This document shows, one piece after another, positions 1 through 6,490 of a stretch of 7,064 nucleotides of DNA (its first letter is position 1; each line of letters starts with the position of its first letter). Both the position numbers and the translations under genes were made by a program. The notes under the pieces were generated by a model that had not been told where the DNA came from, did not search any database, and saw only the letters and a list, made by a program, of their open reading frames with translations. Origin of the DNA: W425 sp964503235. GTDB lineage: Bacteria > Chloroflexota > Dehalococcoidia > Dehalococcoidales > RBG-16-60-22. The DNA lies in contig CAZCZJ010000102.1 of assembly GCA_964503235.1 (NCBI GenBank), positions 1 through 7,064 of the forward strand, in the 5' to 3' direction.

Positions 1-160
1 TCGGCAGGGTCTTTTCCTGGTTATAGGTCAGGCCGTTGCCCACGATTTCGATGAAAGGCATTCTCTGGAGCACCGGTGAGTCCTTGACGATTGTCTCCAC
101 CACCCCCTGCAGCAGCATATCGTTCGACAGCTTGGCTGCCTCGTTTAAAGTTAAAGCCAT
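1..160 (-). CDS. Phage major capsid protein, N-terminal part (runs off window)
   Basis: Only the first 53 codons are present; the gene continues beyond the left edge. The product would be the main shell protein of a tailed-phage head. The visible start reads MALTLNEAAKLSND, followed by a stretch containing ETIVKDSPVLQRMPF and IVGNGLTYNQEK. From memory this is a typical N-terminus of phage major capsid proteins that begin with a short amphipathic helix; it was not checked by search. The ATG at 160-158 is chosen because a GAGGTG ribosome site (minus strand, 173-168) lies seven bases upstream. It follows the scaffold gene by 55 bases, and the order portal, scaffold, capsid is the standard head-gene order, which supports the call more than the short fragment does alone. 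The fold (HK97-like) is inferred from the family and not visible here. Confidence 0.8.
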   Translation of the reverse strand, partial: MALTLNEAAKLSNDMLLQGVVETIVKDSPVLQRMPFIEIVGNGLTYNQEKTLP

Positions 161-189
161 AATTATTCACCTCACACTTAATAATTTAT

Positions 190-206
190 TCCGGTTATTC
201 ACCGGA
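190..206 (-). other. Small hairpin between scaffold and capsid genes
   Basis: On the minus strand TCCGGT and ACCGGA form a perfect 6-bp stem around a five-base loop (GAATA). It lies in the 55-base spacer before the capsid gene and is followed by an AT-rich stretch without a clean T run, so it is not a convincing terminator. It could act as a processing or mRNA-stability element ahead of the highly expressed capsid gene; this is inference. Confidence 0.35.
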
Positions 207-215
207 GGAACGTGG

Positions 216-695
216 CTACTGCGAGCGGCCGATGGCATATTGGATTTTCTCATGCGGTGACAGACCCGAAAGGTCCATCTTTGTCCGCTGCGGCGCGCCC
301 CCGGGTATCCTCATCTTCGAGGCTTCCGCTTCCATTTCCTGCCGCACTTTCTCGATGAGCGCCATTGCCTTTTTTAAAGATTCGTCTATCTCCTCGACCG
401 TCTCCCCGACTATCATGTCGGCAGGTACCCCCGGATTGCCCTGGATTACCTGTTCCGTATAAGAAGCTACCGCTTTCGCCAGGTTTTCACTTATCTCGTT
501 AATCCTGCCTTCGGCGTCTTCCATCGCCTGTTTCAGGGCGGCAATCTCGCTGTCCCGGTCGGCTCTCTCCTGCTCCAGCCTGAGAATGGCAGTATCTCTG
601 TCTTTCAGTTCCCGATTAAGTTCTTCGTTCTCCTGCTTTAGGTTTTCCACCTCATCTTCGCCATCTGCCATTTCCGAATTTTTCTCCGTTGCCAT
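216..695 (-). CDS. Phage capsid scaffold protein (coiled coil)
   Basis: Probable head scaffold protein: it would fill the procapsid, guide shell assembly and then leave or be cleaved. The 159-residue product is acidic and strongly helical. Residues about 14-80 show heptad-like coiled coil (ENLKQENEELNRELKDRD and onwards). A second helical stretch covers about 99-128, and the C-terminal tail carries the basic segment APQRTK and the sequence DLSGLSPHEKIQYAI. Short, coiled-coil scaffolds with a basic C-terminal tail are usual in tailed phages. Its place between portal and major capsid genes is the classical scaffold position and is the main evidence. Two adjacent ATG codons exist (698 and 695). 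AGGAGG at 705-700 is only one base from the first but four from the second, so 695 is preferred. The stop is TAG at 218-216. A capsid protease domain is not visible. Confidence 0.75.
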   Translation of the reverse strand: MATEKNSEMADGEDEVENLKQENEELNRELKDRDTAILRLEQERADRDSEIAALKQAMEDAEGRINEISENLAKAVASYTEQVIQGNPGVPADMIVGETVEEIDESLKKAMALIEKVRQEMEAEASKMRIPGGAPQRTKMDLSGLSPHEKIQYAIGRSQ

Positions 696-707
696 CATTC
701 CTCCTGA

Positions 708-2114
708 TTACTCCTCAACGCCTTCCGCCGGTGACGGTACCGCTCCCTCTCTCGCTCCGTTCCTGGCTGATTTAGCGTTAAGCTCTTTATTCATTTTTAA
801 AATAGACTCTCTTTCGTCGAGCCATCGTGTAAATTCGTTGTCCGGGTCCATTACCCCGAGTTCGTCCATGGCTGTCCGCCGCGAATGTATGCCGGTCTGC
901 ACCATGACCTGCTCGCTGTTCACTTTTCTGTCCATGTCTTTGGGAAGTACCGGACCCCAGACCACCCGCAGGCGGTTTTCCCCGAAGTCCTCCCCCTGGT
1001 ATTTCTCCAGTAGCTTAAGAATCATCTCGTTACGCCGGTTATAGGCTGCCGCCCGGATGATTCTCTTTCTTTTTACCTTCTGCAATAGCGGCTGCAGCTC
1101 GATTTCCAGGGCTACCCCCGACAGGTCCCGCTCGATGCCGCCGAAAGCCGACCGCGGTGATTCCGATAAATCGTGCAGAGCCCGGTAGACGAGGTCGATA
1201 TAATTGATATGCAGGGTAACGCCGCCGCCCTGGAGCAAATCCAGCAAATAGGCTTTGGCGTCCTCCGGGATATTCCACACCGCTCCTGGTTTTATCGCAA
1301 TGTCCTCGGACTCTTCTACGTTTTCCAATACGGCAATCGGGTTTCCGGACAGCTCCAGTATCCGTGAAAGCTGGCTCATTGCCCGGTTTAATTCCCGCTG
1401 GCTCTCCATTATCTGGGGCAAATCGGATGTCCCCCAGAACTTCTTCGGCTCCCGCAGGTTCGGGTATATCACGAAAGGTATAAAACCGTAGGGATTGGGC
1501 TTGGCTTCTATCAAAGCATTATCCAGGTACAATTCGAAATTGGTATCCGTCCACATCTCGACGACTGTGGCCGTCTTGTTTTTCGACTTCTTTCCGTAGA
1601 TATTCTCCGCTTCTTCCGCCCCCAGGCTGTACCGCGAAGCCACCCGCCATACCCGCGAGATATCATCGCCGCAGCACCAGGCGTAAATACCCTGGACATC
1701 CGGTGCCGTTACTCTCACTTTCTTATCATCTCCGTCCCAGATAACCTTATAACAACCATCCCCGAGCACCGCACAGTCTATCTCGGTCTCCAGGTCCAGT
1801 TGCTCAAGGTAGTTGTCTCCATGGACCCGGTACAATGCTGAAATGGCTTTACCAGCTTTCTCTTTAGCCGCGTTAGAGTCCTTCATCGGTTCCACGGCAT
1901 AGCTTATCCCCGTCATCAGGTATGACGTTATCTTCTCGATGAATACCTTGGCATAGTTGAAAGTCAGTCGTCTTTCACCCCATCTCTCACGCCCTATCCA
2001 CTGTATACCGTAATAAAAATCGAGCAGCGTTTTATAACCCTTTATCCGTTCTGTGTCCAGACGATTCAACTGTGAAGGAACGGTCTCATTCATTCTCTCC
2101 CACTTCTCCTTCAT
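708..2114 (-). CDS. Phage portal protein, SPP1 gp6-like
   Basis: The portal is a ring at one corner of the head through which DNA is packaged and released and to which the tail connector binds. The product has 468 residues, close to the roughly 500 of SPP1 gp6. Supporting segments are the N-terminal RLTFNYAKVFIEKITSYL (about 49-66), the mid-region PFVIYPNLREPKKFWGTSDL (213-232) followed by a helix containing ESQRELNRAMSQLSRI, and SGVALEIELQPLLQKVKRKR (332-351), which matches the usual SG-A-L...PL...K pattern of gp6-type portals. The C-terminal end is a short, variable tail. It begins 13 bases after the upstream gene stops and ends nine bases before the scaffold start. The ATG at 2114 has no good ribosome site; an in-frame ATG at 2093 (codon 8) has GGGAGAGA just before it, so translational coupling or the later start is possible. 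No frameshift is seen. Confidence 0.87.
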   Translation of the reverse strand: MKEKWERMNETVPSQLNRLDTERIKGYKTLLDFYYGIQWIGRERWGERRLTFNYAKVFIEKITSYLMTGISYAVEPMKDSNAAKEKAGKAISALYRVHGDNYLEQLDLETEIDCAVLGDGCYKVIWDGDDKKVRVTAPDVQGIYAWCCGDDISRVWRVASRYSLGAEEAENIYGKKSKNKTATVVEMWTDTNFELYLDNALIEAKPNPYGFIPFVIYPNLREPKKFWGTSDLPQIMESQRELNRAMSQLSRILELSGNPIAVLENVEESEDIAIKPGAVWNIPEDAKAYLLDLLQGGGVTLHINYIDLVYRALHDLSESPRSAFGGIERDLSGVALEIELQPLLQKVKRKRIIRAAAYNRRNEMILKLLEKYQGEDFGENRLRVVWGPVLPKDMDRKVNSEQVMVQTGIHSRRTAMDELGVMDPDNEFTRWLDERESILKMNKELNAKSARNGAREGAVPSPAEGVEE

Positions 2115-2127
2115 TTGATTTCATATT

Positions 2128-2481
2128 TCAGGTACGCTTTCCTTTATCCATTGCTGACATTATCTTTGCAGAGCTTTTCAAAGCTCTCTGTATCGTTCTT
2201 CGGCTCAGCCCCAGCATCACGGCGAGCTCCTTGATTTTCCATCCGTCCCGGTATAGTCTTTCTATTTCTCTGTTTCTTAATTCCTTGAGCCAGCGCTGCT
2301 TCCCTCTCGGTTCGTCATAAAGACACTGCGGCAGCGGACAGTTTAAACAGGAATCTAAGAATTCGCACCCTTCGTCCTTGTAGTGACAGTATTCTGGCGG
2401 TAAGTCCGGCTCATTTCCTTTGTCTGTCTCTCCGTCTCTTTCCAGTTCTTCATCGCTAATCTCACTCGTCACCAAACTCAT
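2128..2481 (-). CDS. Cysteine-cluster helix-turn-helix protein, first gene of phage head operon
   Basis: A 117-residue protein that I do not recognise as a named family. It has an acidic N-terminus (residues 1-30), a cluster of five cysteines at 32, 39, 45, 48 and 53 (spacing C-x6-C-x5-C-x2-C-x4-C), a basic linker (GKQRWLKELRNREIERLYRD) and a helix-turn-helix of the homeodomain-like/resolvase type near residues 82-102 (KIKELAVMLGLSRRTIQRAL). The cysteines could bind zinc or an iron-sulphur cluster; this is inference. It is the promoter-proximal gene of the head operon, directly before the portal gene. The role may be a transcription regulator, or a small-terminase-like DNA-recognition subunit, since that gene often opens a head module and often has a helix-turn-helix. 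The ATG at 2481 has AGAGGTGA (2491-2484) as ribosome site. Sequence alone does not separate the two roles. Confidence 0.7.
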   Translation of the reverse strand: MSLVTSEISDEELERDGETDKGNEPDLPPEYCHYKDEGCEFLDSCLNCPLPQCLYDEPRGKQRWLKELRNREIERLYRDGWKIKELAVMLGLSRRTIQRALKSSAKIMSAMDKGKRT

Positions 2482-2508
2482 ATCTCACCTCTCAAACCAG
2501 ACAACCAA

Positions 2509-2538
2509 AGATTAGCACGTATGTTCTAATCCAGTCAA
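2509..2538 (-). promoter_or_regulatory. Putative promoter of the phage head operon
   Basis: Minus strand: TTGACT at 2538-2533 (five of six bases match the -35 consensus), an 18-base spacer, and TAATCT at 2514-2509 preceded by TGC, giving an extended -10 (TGn). The -10 itself is a weak match. Transcription would start near 2502, about 20 bases before the ATG at 2481. The near-palindrome at 2510-2531 fills the spacer and runs into the -10, so a bound repressor would block polymerase. Confidence 0.5.
2510..2531. promoter_or_regulatory. Near-palindromic operator resembling a LexA (SOS) box
   Basis: A 22-bp inverted repeat with outer arms GATTAG and CTAATC and nine of eleven positions paired. On the minus strand its core is AGAACATACGTGCT, one base from the Gram-positive SOS-box pattern AGAAC-N4-GTTCT. 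It sits between the -35 and -10 elements of the putative head-operon promoter. Symmetry and position are seen directly; LexA as the binding protein is inference. A phage repressor, or the helix-turn-helix protein encoded just downstream acting on its own promoter, are alternatives. Confidence 0.5.
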
Positions 2539-2569
2539 TAAGTTTCTGTCACTCTTCGGTACTGCTGAC

Positions 2570-2598
2570 TTGACAAAAATACCTGATATATCTAAATT
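2570..2598 (+). promoter_or_regulatory. Putative promoter of the surface-protein operon
   Basis: A perfect -35 TTGACA at 2570-2575, a 17-base spacer and TAAATT at 2593-2598 (four of six matching the -10 consensus), inside an AT-rich stretch. Transcription would start near 2605 and give a leader of roughly 70 bases before the ATG at 2674. It faces away from the phage promoter; the two -35 boxes are about 31 bases apart. Confidence 0.55.
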
Positions 2599-2626
2599 AA
2601 AGATAACAACTACTGACTACCATTTT

Positions 2627-2660
2627 GGGGCTAAACCAGAAACGCTCTGGTGACTGCCCC
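2627..2660 (+). promoter_or_regulatory. Two-tier stem-loop in the leader, just before the ribosome site
   Basis: GGGGC (2627-2631) pairs with GCCCC (2656-2660). Inside, ACCAGA (2635-2640) pairs with TCTGGT (2646-2651) around the loop AACGC, leaving an internal loop of TAA against GACT. The structure ends one base before the AAGGAGG ribosome site (2662-2668), so it could influence translation start. It lies in the expected leader and has no T run, so it is not a terminator. It matches no riboswitch class I know. Confidence 0.45.
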
Positions 2661-2673
2661 GAAGGAGGCGAGT

Positions 2674-4539
2674 ATGGCAGGACGTTTTGTTAGATATCAT
2701 AGGATGCTCTTCCTGTTAGCGCTTATCCCACCGTTGCTGGCAACGCTCGTGTTGACCACTCCCGCTCTGGCCGCGCCGGTAATTTTGATATCCCCGGCTT
2801 CCGGAGCTACCGGGACCACCATCACAATACAGGGCAATAATTTCGACTCCTATATAGGTGATGACATTACCATAACCTTCGATGCTACTCAGATTCCGAA
2901 CAGCCCTCTGGAAGTCCCCGGTTCGGGCAGCTTTACCACCGAATTCACTGTACCTGAGACCGCTGCCGTGGGCAGACACTGGATTACGGTTTACAGCACC
3001 GGTGGTACCATTACCATGTTGGCCAGGAATTTCTTCATCGTAGAGGAAACAGTGATAACCATGGATGTTTTTGAAGGACCTGTCGGCACCGAGGTAATTA
3101 TTACCGGTCAGGGATTCTATTCTGACAGAATGGTAAGTATTTACTACTACAATATCGCTGCAGAACACCTTGGTAACGCCCCCACCTCGGCTACGGGCCT
3201 TTTTACTTATAATTTCACCATCCCCAACAGCACCGGTGGCAGCCACAAGATTACCGTTCTTAACGATAAAGGAAACCAGGCGGAAACTGAATTCGAAGTA
3301 GTACCCGTAGTATTAATAAATTTATCAGCTGCCGGACCCGGTGAACTGCTGGCCATGACCGGCACCGGTTTCGGATATCGCAGCCTGGTAGATATCACCA
3401 TCGGCACTTATCCTATTACCACCGTCAGGACAAATGACACCGGAGATTTTGAAGTAGTCTTTAACATACCGGGAGTAAATCCGGGAATATTTGATATCAA
3501 AGCCTTGGACGATCTTTCCAACCAGGCTAAAGTCAGATTTACCGTCACCGCTTCCGTCGGCATAAGCCATACATCAGGAGCGGTCGGGTCCATCGTAACC
3601 CTTAGCGGTAGCGGCTTCACTGCCGGAAACACGGTCAACATCGTTTACGATGATGTAATTGTCGCTACCGTAACCGCCGATAATTTCGGCAAGTTCGTAA
3701 TATCATTTGATATCCCGGTAAGTACCAGCGGCAGTCATCAAATCACGGTCAGCGATGGTACCTTTACCGAATATTACACCTTCGTCGTTGAGTCTGAGGC
3801 ACCCGCCGTACCCGGTTTAATCATTCCGGTGAAAAACACCGAGACGAAATCCATGGCTTATTTCGACTGGCAGGATGTTGGCGACCTCAGTCAGCCGGTC
3901 GTTTACCGACTTCAGGTAGCCTCCGACCAGAACTTCACGACGATAGTACTGGATAAATCCAATTTACCCGACTCCGAATACAGCCTCAATTTTGATGAAG
4001 CTCTTCCCGCCGTAGAAACCGGTATGCCCTATTACTGGCGGGTAAAGGCCAGAGATGCTGCCAGTAATGAAAGCGAGTGGTCGGAGTCCTGGTCTTTTAA
4101 CGTTAATCCTCCTCAAACCCCGGAACTACTTCAACCCGACCTTGACACCATCGTAGAAATCCCCATATTCTTTAACTGGCAGGATGTTTCCAGCCTCAGC
4201 CCACCGGTGACCTATAACTTACAGATAAGTACTGACCTTAGTTTCTCTACGGAAGAACTGAAACTGGAGGTAAGAGGGCTGAGCGATTCGGAATACTATC
4301 TATCCGAACCTGAATACCTGCCGGAAACCGGAGAAGAAGTGCCGTACTATTGGAGGGTAAAAACCGTAGACTATGTTAAAAATGAAAGTCAATGGTCAGA
4401 CCCCAGGTCATTTTACGTACAAGGGGGGTTCTCATTCCCCGCATGGGCCATTTATACTTTAATCGGAATCGCTGCTATCCTGGTCGGCTATCTTGCTTAC
4501 TGGATAGGGCGGCGCACTGCCTTCAAACCATCGGAATAA
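2674..4539 (+). CDS. Surface protein with four IPT/TIG repeats, two Fn3-like domains and C-terminal anchor
   Basis: Product of 621 residues, predicted to be exported and held in the membrane by its C-terminus. Residues 1-33 form a signal peptide ending in PALA, cleaved before APVIL. Four IPT/TIG-type beta-sandwich repeats follow (about 35-123, 127-210, 212-292, 294-373), recognised by the recurring pattern SG-x-G-x-x-(I/V)-T-(I/L)-x-G-x-(N/G)-F near each start and by GGSHKITV-like segments near each end. Two fibronectin-III-like domains (about 376-479 and 481-583) each contain FxWQDV early and YYWRVK...NES.WS late. A membrane helix spans about 588-611, followed by the basic tail GRRTAFKPSE. 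There is no cysteine, as is common in extracytoplasmic proteins. The ATG at 2674 has AAGGAGG five bases upstream; a GTG at 2650 in the same frame lies inside the leader hairpin and is rejected. The function is probably adhesion or cell-surface architecture; no enzymatic motif is seen and the ligand is unknown. Confidence 0.85.
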   Translation: MAGRFVRYHRMLFLLALIPPLLATLVLTTPALAAPVILISPASGATGTTITIQGNNFDSYIGDDITITFDATQIPNSPLEVPGSGSFTTEFTVPETAAVGRHWITVYSTGGTITMLARNFFIVEETVITMDVFEGPVGTEVIITGQGFYSDRMVSIYYYNIAAEHLGNAPTSATGLFTYNFTIPNSTGGSHKITVLNDKGNQAETEFEVVPVVLINLSAAGPGELLAMTGTGFGYRSLVDITIGTYPITTVRTNDTGDFEVVFNIPGVNPGIFDIKALDDLSNQAKVRFTVTASVGISHTSGAVGSIVTLSGSGFTAGNTVNIVYDDVIVATVTADNFGKFVISFDIPVSTSGSHQITVSDGTFTEYYTFVVESEAPAVPGLIIPVKNTETKSMAYFDWQDVGDLSQPVVYRLQVASDQNFTTIVLDKSNLPDSEYSLNFDEALPAVETGMPYYWRVKARDAASNESEWSESWSFNVNPPQTPELLQPDLDTIVEIPIFFNWQDVSSLSPPVTYNLQISTDLSFSTEELKLEVRGLSDSEYYLSEPEYLPETGEEVPYYWRVKTVDYVKNESQWSDPRSFYVQGGFSFPAWAIYTLIGIAAILVGYLAYWIGRRTAFKPSE

Positions 4540-4560
4540 ATTAATACCAGGGAGGTCAAA

Positions 4561-6398
4561 ATGAAATCGATAAAAATCGCCAAATTACTCGGGATAGCTG
4601 TTATCATATCCCTGCTCCTGGTAGCCATACCCGCCTCACCTGCTCTGGGGGCGTACGATATTGTACTAGCTCCTGCCTCCGGTCAAATAGGTGCTAGCAT
4701 CACCATCACCGGTGCCAATTTCCCCGCCAGCACTCTTATCTATTTCTGCTTTTCCAATCAATCCAAATTAATAAATCAATACATCGGTACCGATGTAACT
4801 GTCTATAGTACGGTAGCCAGCACAACCACTACTGCTAGCGGTACTTTAAGTACTTCATTTACCGTACCCACAAAATTTAGCACCAATAACGCCGATGTTA
4901 CTTCCGGTCCCCATTATCTTTATGCTACCGTATTTACCGCGGATGTTCCCCCAAAACAACTGATTGTCAACGTTATCAACTTCTCCGTAGTCGGTGGTGA
5001 CATTTCCGTAAGCCCCCTGACGGGCATAGTCGACTCTCCTCNNNNNNNNNNNNNNNNNNNNNNNNNNNNNNNNNNNNNNNNNNNNNNNNNNNNNNNNNNN
5101 NNNNNNNNNNNNNNNNNNNNNNNNNNNNNNNNNNNNNNNNNGTAGTCGGTGGTGACATTTCCGTAAGCCCCCTGACGGGCATAGTCGACTCTCCTCTGGT
5201 AATAACAGGCACTAGTTTTGCCGCCAGCCAGCTAATCACTATCCAATTCGATGGTACAACCGTTATTATCGAAGAAGGTAATACCTCAACCAACACTAGC
5301 GGCAATTTTGCTTCCACCATTCTCATACCGGAAAGTAAAGCCGGTCTTCACGATATTACCGCTACTGTAGGTGGTTATTCCGCCAGCGCTCAATGCACCG
5401 TGGAACCGGATATCATCATCTTCCCTCAATCAGGAGAAGTCGGTGACTCGGTAAGTATCAGCGGTACGGGCTTTGCCAGACGTCCCAAACTGGTAGATAT
5501 CTACTTCAACAATAACTTTATCCAATCCGCGCAAACTGATACTCTGGGTAGCTTCTACATACCGGCATTTGAGATACCGGACCTGGGACTTACTCAGGGC
5601 AGCTACTATATCGAAGCCGAGGATGAAGATGCAAATCTGGCTGCTGCTTCCTTTACTCTAAATGCTATTTCGCCAACGACAACGCCCCCAACCACGACCC
5701 CACCGACTACCTCACCGGATGAAACCGACCTCAGTATTAATACTAGCGGTGACACAATCGGTTCGCTTATCGGCATAGGCGGGGCTGGCTTCACCCCTAA
5801 CGGTACGGCTGTACTTAAATACGACGGCGTAGAAGTAGCCACTACCACGATTGAATCCAACGGCTCTTTCCTGGTTACCTTCCAGGCTCCTCCCAGCGCT
5901 GGCGGTCCCCATATTATCACCGTTACTGACGGCATTCATACCGCCGAAACCACCTACACTGTTGAGACCACCCCACCCTCAACTCCGCCTCCGCTCCTAC
6001 CGAGATTGGGAGCTAAAGTAAACTCTCCTATTAGATTTGATTGGGAAGACGTCACTGATGACAGTTCCCCGGTAAAATACGCCCTCCAGATTTCCACCGA
6101 TTCCAGCTTTAGTGCAACCTCGATTGTACTCGAAAAAACCGGGCTTGAAGTCTCTGAATATACCTTGACCCAACAAGAGGAACTGGCTCTTGCCGGTAAG
6201 GAAACTCCCTACTATTGGAGAATAAAAGCCATCGATGCTGCCTCGAATGAGAGTGCCTGGTCCGGACCCGGCGAATTTTATGTTTCACCACCCTTCTCCT
6301 TCCCCACCTGGGCGATAATTGTTCTCTCGATTCTTGGCGCCTTAATTTTCTTCGGTGTCGGTTACTGGCTGGGCAGAAGGACAGCTTTCTTCTATTAA
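4561..6398 (+). CDS. Second surface protein with IPT/TIG repeats, one Fn3-like domain and C-terminal anchor (split by assembly gap)
   Basis: Paralogue of the preceding gene, 21 bases downstream, with GGAGG at 4551-4555 before its ATG; clearly the same operon. The N run at 5042-5141 breaks the frame as written, but joining the identical 55-base flanks gives one open frame of 560 residues. Domains in that joined numbering: signal peptide 1-30 (ends ALG); IPT/TIG repeats at about 32-145, 147-228, 230-318 and 336-417; a Thr/Pro linker at about 321-334 (TTTPPTTTPPTTSP); a fibronectin-III-like domain at about 419-526 (FDWEDV, YYWRIKAIDAASNESAWS); a membrane helix at about 531-552; and the tail GRRTAFFY. 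The last IPT repeat, the Fn3-like domain and the anchor are recognisably similar to those of the first gene, so the pair arose by duplication. Parts supported without assumption are 4561-5041 and 5142-6398. As with its neighbour, a surface or adhesion role is inference. The stop is followed by a strong terminator. Confidence 0.82.
4987..5041 (+). repeat. Left copy of 55-base direct repeat at the gap
   Basis: These 55 bases, beginning GTAGTCGGTGGTGAC and ending GACTCTCCTC, are identical to 5142-5196. They abut the N run exactly and encode VVGGDISVSPLTGIVDSP at the start of an IPT repeat. They are best explained as the shared end of two overlapping contigs and not a biological repeat. Confidence 0.9.
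5042..5141. other. Assembly gap of exactly 100 N
   Basis: Exactly 100 undetermined bases, the usual placeholder for a gap of unknown size. It interrupts the second surface-protein gene. Given the identical flanks, the real gap is probably zero with a 55-base overlap. Confidence 0.97.
5142..5196 (+). repeat. Right copy of 55-base direct repeat at the gap
   Basis: Identical over 55 bases to 4987-5041 and starting at the first base after the N run. Reading on from this copy gives a complete IPT repeat (DISVSPLTG to SAQCTVEP) in the same frame as the rest of the gene to 6398. Confidence 0.9.
5676..5717 (+). repeat. Thr/Pro-rich linker coding repeat
   Basis: Encodes TTTPPTTTPPTTSP, a flexible spacer between the third and fourth IPT repeats of the second surface protein. 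Such linkers are common, and often glycosylated, in secreted proteins; glycosylation here is only a possibility. The first surface protein has no such linker. Confidence 0.75.
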
Positions 6399-6423
6399 TT
6401 AATCCCGGCAACCTGAACCCTAT

Positions 6424-6473
6424 ATCTCCCTCTCCTCCAGGCTTCACCCCAAAGGAGAGGGAGATTTTTTTTT
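6424..6473 (+). terminator. Rho-independent terminator of the surface-protein operon
   Basis: A perfect 12-bp stem, ATCTCCCTCTCC (6424-6435) with GGAGAGGGAGAT (6454-6465), around an 18-base loop. The last base of the stem begins a run of nine T (6465-6473). It lies 25 bases after the stop codon at 6398. Confidence 0.9.
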
Positions 6474-6490
6474 AAAGCACTTGACTCTAC

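Noticed and set aside
586..1044. Plus-strand open frame across the scaffold/portal junction
   Set aside because: It is antisense to two well-supported phage genes and its serine/phenylalanine-rich translation is typical of a reverse-strand shadow.
2621..2670. Cyclic-di-GMP type I (GEMM) riboswitch before the surface-protein operon
   Set aside because: The GGGGC-TAAA-CC...GG arrangement loosely recalls the first arm of that riboswitch, but the conserved GACGCAAAGCC stretch and the whole second arm are missing.
2650..2673. GTG start at 2650 for the first surface protein
   Set aside because: It lies within the leader hairpin, has no ribosome site, and would place charged residues before a typical signal peptide; the ATG at 2674 has an ideal AAGGAGG.
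2482..2673. Prophage attachment site or tRNA in the divergent region
   Set aside because: No tRNA-like sequence and no direct repeat that could be paired with another site is visible; the other phage end is outside the window.
2716..3641. Several minus-strand open frames inside the first surface-protein gene
   Set aside because: They are antisense shadows of the repeat-rich gene, with no ribosome sites and no recognisable domains.
4987..5196. True tandem duplication of an IPT segment
   Set aside because: The identity covers exactly 55 bases abutting a 100-N placeholder at both sides, with no divergence; contig overlap is the simpler explanation, although reads are needed to exclude duplication.
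5400..6398. A separate gene starting with GTG at 5400
   Set aside because: It has no ribosome site, no signal peptide, and starts at the boundary between two IPT repeats. The frame is open upstream to the gap and joins the 4561 gene once the 55-base overlap is collapsed.
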